Below, piece by piece: positions 1 through 6,210 of a stretch of DNA of 14,728 bases; position 1 is the stretch's first letter, and each line of letters starts with the position of its first letter. Position numbers and translations under genes: made by a program. Source of the stretch: Actinomycetota bacterium (GTDB taxonomy: Bacteria > Cyanobacteriota > Vampirovibrionia > Obscuribacterales > Obscuribacteraceae). Below the pieces are notes generated by a model. It saw only the letters and a list, made by a program, of their open reading frames with translations, did not search any database and was not told where the DNA came from. The stretch is from positions 1 through 14,728 of the forward strand of contig CAJCIF010000191.1 of NCBI GenBank assembly GCA_903970355.1, read 5' to 3'.

Positions 1-14
1 ATATACGGTGCCTT

Positions 15-446
15 TTAGTCTGGCACAAAACTTATTTCAGCATCCGCTTTACCTTCAATTATTGAACCCGCCATGGCGGTAACGTTGGATTTGTCCAGCG
101 CGACAACACGTGACTTACTGTGGGCTGTAATGTGAGAACCCCCCTGAGCCAAAACGAATGAGCCCGCCAGAGCAACTACGTGCGATCCGGCGTGAGCGAT
201 GACATGAGACCCTGCCAATGCCGTTACATGCGAACCCCGTCTGGCCATAACTCGAGACCCACTGTCTGCCAATATGTGCGTGCCATTGCCGGTGCTTGCT
301 ACAGAGCCATGGCCCACCACGATGTGCTGATGATTCTCTGCCGCCGCAATTGATTCTTTCGCTTTTAGGAACTGTCCGTTTTGAACTGTAAGAGCTTGTC
401 GATTGTATTTCATGCTTAACACCAACTCAGTCACCAGAGTCAGCAT
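15..446 (-). CDS. Octapeptide-repeat (beta-solenoid-like) protein, unknown function
   Basis: No function is recognised. After about 54 ordinary residues the 143-aa protein is ten consecutive 8-residue units (residues 55-134) of the pattern G-S-H-V-x-A-x-x, e.g. GSHVTALA, GSHVIAHA, GSHVVALA, without a gap. The last three units drift (KSRVVALD, KSNVTAMA, GSIIEGKA), then a short acidic tail. Alternating small and aliphatic residues with invariant Ser and Val/Ile suggest a beta-solenoid with two octads per turn. Position 3 is His in five units (73, 81, 89, 105 and 57), giving a possible His ladder. No signal peptide is convincing. The ATG at 446 has a weak AAAGA ribosome site; the ATG at 413 (MKYNRQ) is an alternative. 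It lies 59 bases downstream of the oxygenase gene on the same strand, so it may be the last gene of that operon. Solenoid fold is inference. Confidence 0.75.
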   Translation of the reverse strand: MLTLVTELVLSMKYNRQALTVQNGQFLKAKESIAAAENHQHIVVGHGSVASTGNGTHILADSGSRVMARRGSHVTALAGSHVIAHAGSHVVALAGSFVLAQGGSHITAHSKSRVVALDKSNVTAMAGSIIEGKADAEISFVPD

Positions 447-479
447 AAATATCTTTAGTAGCAGTTCGGTGTTATGGCT

Positions 480-498
480 GTGTCAGGATGGTGTCAGG
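480..498. repeat. Pair of 8-base direct repeats, 11-base period
   Basis: GTGTCAGG occurs at 480-487 and again at 491-498 in the 59-base gap before the octapeptide-repeat gene. On the minus strand each copy reads CCTGACAC and contains CTGACA, one base from a -35 consensus. The one-helical-turn spacing would suit a regulator site, but a chance duplication is possible. Confidence 0.3.
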
Positions 499-505
499 CT
501 GAAGT

Positions 506-1225
506 TTATTCAGCATCGTGAAAAATAACACCGAGCGTGTAACGATTGCCGGCAGTGAGAGTACTGACTCCGTGCCGAATTTTGGCACGATAGTAACCGC
601 GTTTTCCTTCTACAGGATGTTCTTGATTGGTAAAAACAATCATTTGGCCAGTCTTTGGACGAAGTACGTGGGCACGAGATTGTGCACGAGGTATCTGCTC
701 AACCAGAACGAATTCGCCACCCGTGTAATCCTCTTCCGGCTCACTCAAAAACAAAGCCGCTTGAAGAGGGAAAGCAATCTTTCCGTAAATATCCTGATGC
801 AAGCAATTGAAGTCTCCCGGTTCGTACTTAAGTAGTAGCGGAGTGGGGCGATTCTGACCGGCATTGTGGCAATATTCCAAAAACGATTTCAATGTCGGAG
901 GAAATGTCTCTTCCTTACCTAAGGCCTTATTCCATCCATTTGCTACATCAACGAAACACGGATAAAGACTCTCGCGCAATTCTGCTACTAGTTCAGGCAG
1001 AGGATATGAAAAATACTTGTATATCCCTTTTCCGAAGCCATGCCGCTTCATATCCACCACTTTTCGATAGATGGCATCATTCGAAAATAGTTGTATTAAA
1101 GAATGGCATTCGTCTTTCGATAGCAAGGGCGGAGTAATCGCAAAACCACTTTCCCAGAGATCGCTCTGCAACTTGGCAAGATCAAGATTTTTTAGGTGTG
1201 GAAGCGGTTTATCTGTAATTTTCAA
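506..1225 (-). CDS. 2-oxoglutarate/Fe(II)-dependent oxygenase (PF09859/COG3826-like)
   Basis: A 239-aa cytoplasmic dioxygenase expected to couple 2-oxoglutarate decarboxylation to oxidation of an unknown substrate. The iron ligands are visible as H143-x-D145 (CLHQDIYG) and H218 (IRHGVS), with R228 ten residues on, placed to bind 2-oxoglutarate. The blocks YTGGEFVLVEQIPRAQSRA (167-185), RGYYRAKIRHGVS and the ending YTLGVIFHDAE match the family Pfam lists as PF09859, whose DNA-repair label is not well supported experimentally. The length is normal and all key residues are present, so it should be active. The start is TTG at 1225, preceded by GAGAG about 7 bases upstream. Only 9 bases separate it from the stop of the MurF-like gene, so the two are almost certainly cotranscribed. 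Substrate is unknown. Confidence 0.9.
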   Translation of the reverse strand: MKITDKPLPHLKNLDLAKLQSDLWESGFAITPPLLSKDECHSLIQLFSNDAIYRKVVDMKRHGFGKGIYKYFSYPLPELVAELRESLYPCFVDVANGWNKALGKEETFPPTLKSFLEYCHNAGQNRPTPLLLKYEPGDFNCLHQDIYGKIAFPLQAALFLSEPEEDYTGGEFVLVEQIPRAQSRAHVLRPKTGQMIVFTNQEHPVEGKRGYYRAKIRHGVSTLTAGNRYTLGVIFHDAE

Positions 1226-1234
1226 TTCTGTCTC

Positions 1235-2131
1235 TCAACTTCTGGCGGGCTCTAAACAAGATAACACTTGATCCAAACACCAACGCGCTTCCGGAGAAAG
1301 ATGAATTACTTCCGGCGCGCAATCTAATTCTCCGAATTCTTCAGGAGATGCATCTACCGCGCCGGAACGCCCTTCCCCCGGATAGACGCGAATTTTCTTG
1401 GAATTTCCTTGAGCGGTCGCATAAAGAGCATCCGGAAAGAGGTCGGCTACTATAGCTGTACTCTTGGTTCGGCTCATCGCATCAAACATCTCCCGCTTAA
1501 CTTTTGCAATTTCAGACTGGCTATGAGTCAGACGAAAATTATCGAGTGCACCTTTCATCACAACGAGCACATTCGGTTCAAGAGTATGGGTAAGACGGGA
1601 AACGGCTGTGAAATCCTTGGGACTGAGAACATAAAGAAAGTACTCGGTAACAGCTGAAAAGGACAGTACAGCGTCTAACACATCTGCCTCATCGCTCCCC
1701 ACTGTAAGCAATGAGACGACCTCGCTGCCCTTGGCCGTAAGTATCTTTTCCAGTTCTCTTAGCAAAGTCGGAGCGCTTTCATCTTCAGCAGCGCAAATCA
1801 CAACTTGCGGCGATATCCGCTTACGCCAATTGCGCGCTAATCGATTATAGGCAAAAAGTGTATCGTCTACGGCTATGAGCGGGAAGTTGGGGTTGGCTAT
1901 GGCATAGCTTGGCCGTTCCTCGACAATGCAACCGATTGCACCACTGGCGAAGGCATCACCGATAAAATCATGCCCGTCAAAATTTTTGCCGGCAAGCGCT
2001 ATAAACCAATCTCCGGCTTGCAGAAAGCGCGTATCCGAGCAAATAGCTCCGACATCATCCGGCGTGAGACCGGCCGCCAGCCGTCCTTTGGTTATTTCAA
2101 TCAGTTCTTCTGCTGTGTAAACAGCATCCAT
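1235..2131 (-). CDS. Truncated MurF-like protein lacking the ATP-binding loop
   Basis: Residues 1-90 are a clear Mur ligase N-terminal domain of MurF type: YTAEELIEITKGRLAAG, SDTR (32-35), AGDWFIALAGKNFDGHDFI and AVDDTLFAYNRLARNWR. MurF normally adds D-Ala-D-Ala to UDP-MurNAc-tripeptide and has about 450 residues in three domains. Here the protein has 298 residues. Where the ATP loop (TGSxGKTTT) should follow, the sequence is CAAEDESAPTLLRELEKI (113-130), with no Gly-Lys-Thr. The middle still tracks the ligase fold (LEPNVLVVMKGALDNF, then KVKREMFDAM) but lacks the usual NVGPAH block. The C-terminal domain is missing or reduced to about 80 residues. The frame is intact with no internal stop, so this looks like a maintained pseudoenzyme, perhaps a substrate-binding or regulatory protein, rather than a decaying gene. 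It starts at ATG 2131 without a clear ribosome site and leads the oxygenase gene. Confidence 0.8.
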   Translation of the reverse strand: MDAVYTAEELIEITKGRLAAGLTPDDVGAICSDTRFLQAGDWFIALAGKNFDGHDFIGDAFASGAIGCIVEERPSYAIANPNFPLIAVDDTLFAYNRLARNWRKRISPQVVICAAEDESAPTLLRELEKILTAKGSEVVSLLTVGSDEADVLDAVLSFSAVTEYFLYVLSPKDFTAVSRLTHTLEPNVLVVMKGALDNFRLTHSQSEIAKVKREMFDAMSRTKSTAIVADLFPDALYATAQGNSKKIRVYPGEGRSGAVDASPEEFGELDCAPEVIHLSPEARWCLDQVLSCLEPARS

Positions 2132-2160
2132 TGGTCTATTACCGGTTTACAAGATAAATG

Positions 2161-2189
2161 TTGGACTTGGCTGCCAGCCTTATGATACT
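2161..2189 (+). promoter_or_regulatory. Candidate pyrB promoter
   Basis: TTGGAC (2161-2166) and GATACT (2184-2189) are separated by 17 bases in the 106-base divergent gap between the MurF-like gene and pyrB. The match to consensus is partial (3/6 and 4/6), so this is a weak call supported mainly by spacing and position. Confidence 0.3.
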
Positions 2190-2207
2190 GTTATTCAGCA
2201 CTTCGTT

Positions 2208-2230
2208 GCATAAGGGCCTCTAGCATAAGG
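2208..2230 (+). repeat. Duplicated GCATAAGG in the pyrB leader
   Basis: GCATAAGG occurs at 2208-2215 and 2223-2230, 15 bases apart. The second copy merges into AAGGAAAG, which serves as the ribosome site for the TTG start of pyrB at 2238. The first copy is an extra Shine-Dalgarno-like block with no start codon at suitable distance. Confidence 0.4.
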
Positions 2231-2237
2231 AAAGCTC

Positions 2238-3230
2238 TTGCCCCACCAGACGGACACATCCGCCGATGCATCGGCGCACGATCTTACAAAACCAGCCGCT
2301 TCCTGGTCTGGTCGCCGTCATCTCCTTGACACCAAAGACCTTACAATCGAAGAAGTAAAGTACCTGGTTGAATCTGCCAAAAAGTATAAGGCTTTGCGGG
2401 CTACCAGAAAGCCACTACCTGCGGTGGCAGGCTCGCATATTCTAGCCAATCTCTTTTACGAAAATTCAACTAGGACACGCTCCAGTTTTGAGCTTGCCGG
2501 AAAAGCCCTGGGCATGACCGTTCTCAATCTCGATATCGGATCATCTTCTGTTGCAAAAGGCGAAACTATCGAAGATACTGCGCGCACTTTACTCGCTATG
2601 GGTGTAGACATAATCGTGCAGCGGCATTCTACATCGGGTAGTGCCGGGTTAATTGCAGAAAAATTCGGCAAACGGTTGCATGTCGTAAACGCCGGTGACG
2701 GCACCAATGCTCATCCAACTCAAGGCCTGCTCGATCTCTTTACGATGTTTTCAGTTGAACCGAATTTGAAGGGCAAAAAAGTTGCCATAGTGGGCGACGT
2801 CACCTACAGCCGCGTGGCGCGTTCTGACATCTGGCTCTTGCAAAAATTCGGTGCCGATATTCACGTTGTCGGCCCCCCCAGCTTGATTCCTGACAATCTT
2901 AAGGACCAGGGCATTACCATTCATCACAACATTGAAGATGCGCTCAACAAAGCCGATTTTATTATCGCTCTCAGGCTGCAATTGGAGCGTCAAAAGGCTG
3001 GACTGATCGCCAGCTTCGAAGAATACTCACAGTTGTATCGCCTCGATCACAAGAGAATTGCAGGCGCAAAACCAAACGTAAAGGTATTACATCCGGGCCC
3101 CATTAATCGCGGCATCGAAATTACCGATGAGCTGGCCGATGATCTCAGTGTTTCGTTAATCGATGAACAAGTGTCAAATGGAGTTGCCATTCGGATGGCT
3201 GTTCTGGATGCAATTGCAATTAGCGAATAA
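2238..3230 (+). CDS. pyrB: Aspartate carbamoyltransferase catalytic chain
   Basis: PyrB condenses carbamoyl phosphate with aspartate to N-carbamoylaspartate, the committed step of pyrimidine synthesis, in the cytoplasm as a trimer. The 330-aa protein has the carbamoyl-phosphate site STRTR (77-81), the swung-loop SSSVAKGE with K107, HPTQ (159-162), the aspartate-side RLQLER (246-251) and HPGP (285-288) followed by INRGIEI. Length is normal, with a nonconserved N-terminal extension of about 24 residues. Motifs run in the expected order and nothing is missing. The start is TTG at 2238 with AAGGAAAG about 4 bases upstream. No pyrC, pyrI or PyrR attenuator is visible, so it is genetically isolated from the rest of the pathway here. 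It is divergent from the MurF-like gene and 41 bases upstream of a small membrane protein gene. The sequence style resembles cyanobacterial PyrB. Confidence 0.97.
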   Translation: MPHQTDTSADASAHDLTKPAASWSGRRHLLDTKDLTIEEVKYLVESAKKYKALRATRKPLPAVAGSHILANLFYENSTRTRSSFELAGKALGMTVLNLDIGSSSVAKGETIEDTARTLLAMGVDIIVQRHSTSGSAGLIAEKFGKRLHVVNAGDGTNAHPTQGLLDLFTMFSVEPNLKGKKVAIVGDVTYSRVARSDIWLLQKFGADIHVVGPPSLIPDNLKDQGITIHHNIEDALNKADFIIALRLQLERQKAGLIASFEEYSQLYRLDHKRIAGAKPNVKVLHPGPINRGIEITDELADDLSVSLIDEQVSNGVAIRMAVLDAIAISE

Positions 3231-3271
3231 GTGCATAGACAAGCCCTCGCAAGCACAGTTATTCTTAGAAT

Positions 3272-3682
3272 GTGAATCGAAGCTTTCTCATTACCATTAT
3301 TTTTGCCAGTTTGGCGGCGGTCATTATATTCACGCCGCTGCAGCACTATATGACTCTCAGTCGCATGGCACACTACGGCACGGCCGTTTTTGTATTTGGT
3401 ATTGGTTATCTCGTTCAGATGATCGTGCAATGGAAAAAATCAAAGCCAATCGGTCGTTTTGCATACGGGCTGACTTCCTTTTACTACTGTTCGGCGGCTT
3501 TGGTTTTGATTGCTAACCCATGGATGGATCCAAGATCGGGAGCTCCAACGGACGACGAACTAGATTTCCGCAAGCATTTCATCATGGGATACTTCGCGCT
3601 AGGTTTGGCGATGACTCTTCTCTGGTTACGACTCTCGCTCCTTGAGTATTTAGAGAAAAAAGCTGTGGCCACTAATTCCTGA
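3272..3682 (+). CDS. Small integral membrane protein with four predicted helices
   Basis: A 136-aa protein of no recognised family. Four hydrophobic segments are visible at about residues 4-22, 35-54, 63-82 and 103-124. A polar acidic loop (PRSGAPTDDELDF, 87-99) separates helices three and four, and the short tail is basic (EYLEKKAVATNS). The start is GTG at 3272; the upstream bases show no good ribosome site, and translation may be coupled to pyrB, which ends 41 bases before. No enzyme motif, cysteine pair or transporter signature is apparent. Cotranscription with pyrB is plausible from the short gap but gives no clear functional link. The reading frame has no convincing alternative in the same stretch. 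Confidence 0.7.
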   Translation: MNRSFLITIIFASLAAVIIFTPLQHYMTLSRMAHYGTAVFVFGIGYLVQMIVQWKKSKPIGRFAYGLTSFYYCSAALVLIANPWMDPRSGAPTDDELDFRKHFIMGYFALGLAMTLLWLRLSLLEYLEKKAVATNS

Positions 3683-4038
3683 GAAATTGGCTAGTTAGAG
3701 AGCTCTGCGATAGTTGTAAAGGGGAGTAACCGGGCTCCACTTTTAGTAGAAACACGAAGCAAAACAGCCAGTCGGCGAGCTTTTAGCTTGTATGGCGAAA
3801 TCACTTTCACTAGGTTGGAGTCTTAATTCTCTAAGTTTCCCCGAGTACGAACTCTTCTAAGTAAAGCCAAAGCACCAATTCGTTTTCATGATTCTTCTGC
3901 GCAACTACGGTTGCGAAGAATGATCTTGCAAATAAATTGCGGTGCTGTTCTGACTCACGTGTCGACATCGCCTAGGTCGCGCATTCGTGCGGCTAAGACA
4001 ACCAAACCAAACAGCTAACCAAAGAAAGGACTACCACC
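3683..4038 (+). other. 356-base gene-free leader with candidate RNA structures
   Basis: No credible gene lies here. An AAAGGGGAGTAACC stretch begins at about 3718. A hairpin-forming block at 3757-3789 pairs AAGC/GCTT, AAAA/TTTT and GCC/GGC around an AGTC loop. A second hairpin at 3891-3921 is described separately. A short CGCA-TTCG-TGCG hairpin lies at 3980-3991. The region then becomes A-rich and carries AAAGGA (4025-4030), the ribosome site of the HAD gene. It most likely holds the promoter and a long untranslated leader of that gene; the promoter itself could not be placed. Confidence 0.5.
3891..3921 (+). promoter_or_regulatory. Leader hairpin with UACG tetraloop
   Basis: ATTCTTC pairs with GAAGAAT and GCAAC with GTTGC, 12 base pairs with a three-base TGC bulge on the left arm. 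The loop is UACG closed by C-G (3905-3910), an exceptionally stable UNCG tetraloop when read as plus-strand RNA. No T-run follows, so it is not a standard terminator. It lies 118 bases before the HAD start. Confidence 0.5.
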
Positions 4039-4878
4039 ATGTCTACTCAAACTGCAACACCCGCTATGCTGCAAGTTCCGTTCATCACGGACGAAACCCT
4101 GACTCAGCCTCATGTTCTGAGTGCGGCTTGTGTAATGGCCGTACGAGCGGCAATACTTCATGTCGCTCTCAAACCCGGCAGCTCAGTATCCCTATTCGAC
4201 TTGGACAATACCATCTGGATACCCGATAACTACGGCTTCCTGGTTGACCAATTCGGTCGCAATTCCGCTCTCTGGCATCACGCCGATCGACTCGCCGCCA
4301 AAGCGCATTCCGGAATGACGCTTCGTCACCTTTTCCAAATGGCATTGGATCAGGTGAGCAGTGACACATTCGACTTTGCTGACGTGATCGCCAAACTCAA
4401 GCTAGCGCACAGGCTCATTCCTGGCGCTAAGGCGCTTATGGACCTTCTCGAAAGCTACGGTGTGTTCAATTTCGCTGTCAGCAATGGCATCGACAACTTG
4501 GCCAAACCTATGCTCCTCTCGGATGGTCTCCACCTCGAACCGATTTGCAACCATTGCAAAATCTCGCCACACCACATCCTGGAGTTCGAACCAGTGGATG
4601 GCGAAATCGGTCTGAGTAAAGAAGCCGTTGCCGAAGCGTTCATCGAAGCTGGCATGAAGATCGTTTGCGCAGGCGGCGATTCCGGTGCTGACCTTCCTCT
4701 AGTTCTGGCCGCAATCAGCCAGAAAGGCTTTGCCCTCGTGCGGAAAGGCTGCGCTCTCGAAAAACTGCTTGCGGAACGGAATCTGCCGGCGGATTCGTAC
4801 TTCGTCTACGAGACTTTCGAAGACGAAGGCTGCCTGGACTGGGTCGAGAAGCAACTCAAAGCTCGGCTTGCCCAGTAA
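4039..4878 (+). CDS. HAD-superfamily phosphatase (phosphoserine-phosphatase-like)
   Basis: A 279-aa cytoplasmic hydrolase of the haloacid dehalogenase superfamily, which uses an aspartyl-phosphate intermediate and Mg2+. Motif I is FDLDNT with D54 as nucleophile and D56 as acid/base; motif II is AVSNG with S148; K194 fits motif III; motif IV is GGDSGADL (212-219) with D214 and D218. The helical insert between motifs I and II (about residues 62-125) is the usual C1 cap, as in phosphoserine phosphatase and MtnX-type enzymes; the substrate is not predictable. About 50 residues precede motif I, longer than usual, but the ATG at 4039 has AAAGGA 8 bases upstream. The gene is a single-gene unit with a long leader and its own strong terminator, and looks somewhat more GC-rich than neighbouring genes, which could reflect strong expression or transfer. 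Confidence 0.88.
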   Translation: MSTQTATPAMLQVPFITDETLTQPHVLSAACVMAVRAAILHVALKPGSSVSLFDLDNTIWIPDNYGFLVDQFGRNSALWHHADRLAAKAHSGMTLRHLFQMALDQVSSDTFDFADVIAKLKLAHRLIPGAKALMDLLESYGVFNFAVSNGIDNLAKPMLLSDGLHLEPICNHCKISPHHILEFEPVDGEIGLSKEAVAEAFIEAGMKIVCAGGDSGADLPLVLAAISQKGFALVRKGCALEKLLAERNLPADSYFVYETFEDEGCLDWVEKQLKARLAQ

Positions 4879-4885
4879 GAGAAGA

Positions 4886-4937
4886 AGCACGCAAGGGTGG
4901 CCCCTCCAAAAGGCCATCCTTGCTGCTCCTACTTTTT
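4886..4937 (+). terminator. Rho-independent terminator after the HAD gene
   Basis: AGCA (4886-4889) pairs with TGCT (4924-4927) and GCAAGGGTGGCC (4891-4902) with GGCCATCCTTGC (4912-4923). The stem is 16 base pairs with one G-U pair and one bulged C, around a 9-base loop. A five-T run follows at 4933-4937. It begins eight bases after the stop codon. Confidence 0.85.
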
Positions 4938-4956
4938 CGTATTATTTACTAATCTA

Positions 4957-4962
4957 TATAAT
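4957..4962 (+). promoter_or_regulatory. Candidate -10 box for the kinase operon
   Basis: A perfect TATAAT sits in an AT-rich tract 85 bases before the ATG at 5048, just after the terminator. The region 16-18 bases upstream (around 4933-4940) is T-rich but a poor -35 match, so the promoter is supported mainly by the -10 box and by the need for a promoter after a terminator. Confidence 0.45.
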
Positions 4963-5047
4963 ATATTTCCAACAGCGCTTTTCTTCGCAGCCGTTACAGT
5001 AAAATGGCTGGGTTTTGTCTTACAGAAAAAAGGTAGAGTTAGGAGTT

Positions 5048-5722
5048 ATGACTAAAACTTCCCAGGTTCCGGAAGAAACAAGCGTGCAAAGCTTGATCGA
5101 CGACATTTGCGCAAAAGTCGCAAATTTACAGAATGGGCAACGCTATATTCTCGGAATAACGGGTTATCCAGGTGCCGGCAAAAGCACAGTTTCCGGTTCA
5201 CTCGTTAATGGCGTGAACGCCAACATAAAAGGCGATCCTGCCATGGTAGTGCCAATGGATGGCTACCATTTTTCAAATGAAAAGCTGCATGAATTAAAGC
5301 TCGCCGATCTAAAAGGCATACCCGAAACTTTCGACGCACATGGATTTATCTCGCTATTAGAGAGATTGCGCAACGACACAACCAAAAATGTTTATTGCCC
5401 TCTTTTCGATCGCAGCATTGAAGCATCGATTCAGGATGCGATTGTGATTGAGCCCAAGCACAAGCTTTGTGTTGTAGAGGGCAACTATATACTTCTCAAA
5501 AAAGAACCGTGGAGTAATTGCCGAAAGTACTTCGATGAAGTTTGGTTTCTTGATGTCACATTCGATACCATTTTACCGCGCCTTCTCGATCGTCATATTC
5601 AAGGTGGCCGCACGCCAGAAGGCGCTCAGGCTAAGGTTGATTCAACCGATTTGCCGAATGCAAGATTGGTTGAAGAGACAAAAATCTATGCTGACAAACT
5701 AGTGAAGGTCGAAGCCGTTTGA
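5048..5722 (+). CDS. P-loop nucleoside/sugar/pantothenate-type kinase (uridine kinase/PRK superfamily)
   Basis: A 224-aa cytoplasmic ATP-dependent small-molecule kinase. Walker A is GYPGAGKST (39-47). MDGYHF (70-75) followed by KGIPETFDAHGF is typical of the group annotated as nucleoside/nucleotide kinase, with relatives such as YggC and FrcK. Further family blocks are YCPLFDRSIEASIQDAI (116-132), VVEGNYILL (142-150), DEVWFLDV and RHIQGGRTPEGAQAKVDSTD. All are intact and length is normal. The substrate cannot be read from the sequence; pantothenate, fructose and nucleosides are used by different relatives. I chose the ATG at 5048, with AGAG and AGGAG just upstream; a TTG at 5015 would add 11 unconserved-looking residues. 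Its last bases overlap the start of the next kinase gene (TTGA), so the two are translationally coupled. Confidence 0.88.
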   Translation: MTKTSQVPEETSVQSLIDDICAKVANLQNGQRYILGITGYPGAGKSTVSGSLVNGVNANIKGDPAMVVPMDGYHFSNEKLHELKLADLKGIPETFDAHGFISLLERLRNDTTKNVYCPLFDRSIEASIQDAIVIEPKHKLCVVEGNYILLKKEPWSNCRKYFDEVWFLDVTFDTILPRLLDRHIQGGRTPEGAQAKVDSTDLPNARLVEETKIYADKLVKVEAV

Positions 5723-6210
5723 AGCGCATTATCTTATTGGTGGGAGTGCCTGCCTCGGGTAAAAGTACCTTAGCCAGAAAGTTGGTGGAACGCGGCTATC
5801 AGTGCGTTTGTGCCGACACCATTCGAGCGGAACTTTATGGCAATGAAATCGAGCAAGGCGAACCGGCAAAGGTCTTTGAAATATTCTTTGAGCGCTTGGA
5901 AAATTTGCTTAAAGACGGTGCCGATGTCGTTGTGGACAACACTAATTTAAAAGAGCAATATCGCAAAGAGATTACGGACAGAGCTCAGAAATTTGGCTAT
6001 GAAGATATCCAACTCTGGATACTTGATGTTCCACTTTCTGTTTGCATAGAGCGCAATACAAACCGAGAGCGCCGCATCGAAAATGACATTCTTACCAATA
6101 TGTATAACCAATTTAGTCGCAACGGCAGACCAAAGCGAACCGAAGGCAAAATCGTAATGATAAAACCCGGCAAAGATGAAAACGACTTCCGATTTTTTGT
6201 CTCTAGTTAG
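5719..6210 (+). CDS. AAA_33/polynucleotide-kinase-like P-loop kinase
   Basis: A 163-aa single-domain P-loop protein. Walker A is GVPASGKST (9-17). CADTIRAELYG (31-41) and VVVDNTNLK (71-78) with the DNTN motif are typical of the ATP-binding family that includes the kinase domain of T4 polynucleotide kinase. The lid region CIERNTNRERRIENDILTNM (109-128) supplies the arginines expected to contact phosphate. Relatives phosphorylate 5'-OH nucleic-acid ends or small metabolites; no phosphatase or ligase domain is attached, so an RNA-repair role is only a possibility. It starts with TTG at 5719, overlapping the stop of the preceding kinase by four bases. It ends at TAG 6208-6210, overlapping the stop of the convergent PEBP gene, which leaves no room for a terminator between them. 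Confidence 0.85.
   Translation: MKRIILLVGVPASGKSTLARKLVERGYQCVCADTIRAELYGNEIEQGEPAKVFEIFFERLENLLKDGADVVVDNTNLKEQYRKEITDRAQKFGYEDIQLWILDVPLSVCIERNTNRERRIENDILTNMYNQFSRNGRPKRTEGKIVMIKPGKDENDFRFFVSS

Noticed and set aside
518..1271. Plus-strand frames across the oxygenase gene
   Set aside because: They are shadows of the oxygenase, with no family motifs or ribosome sites.
3715..3835. yybP-ykoY (manganese) riboswitch
   Set aside because: Only the AAAGGGGAGTA block resembles it. The closing 3' strand of the first stem and the remaining conserved loop could not be found, and the downstream gene is not a typical target.
3980..3991. UUCG tetraloop hairpin in the HAD leader
   Set aside because: The stem is only four base pairs with an A-U closing pair, too weak to list as its own element.
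5015..5047. Upstream TTG start for the first P-loop kinase
   Set aside because: The added residues are not family-like, and the ATG at 5048 is closer to purine-rich ribosome-site sequences.
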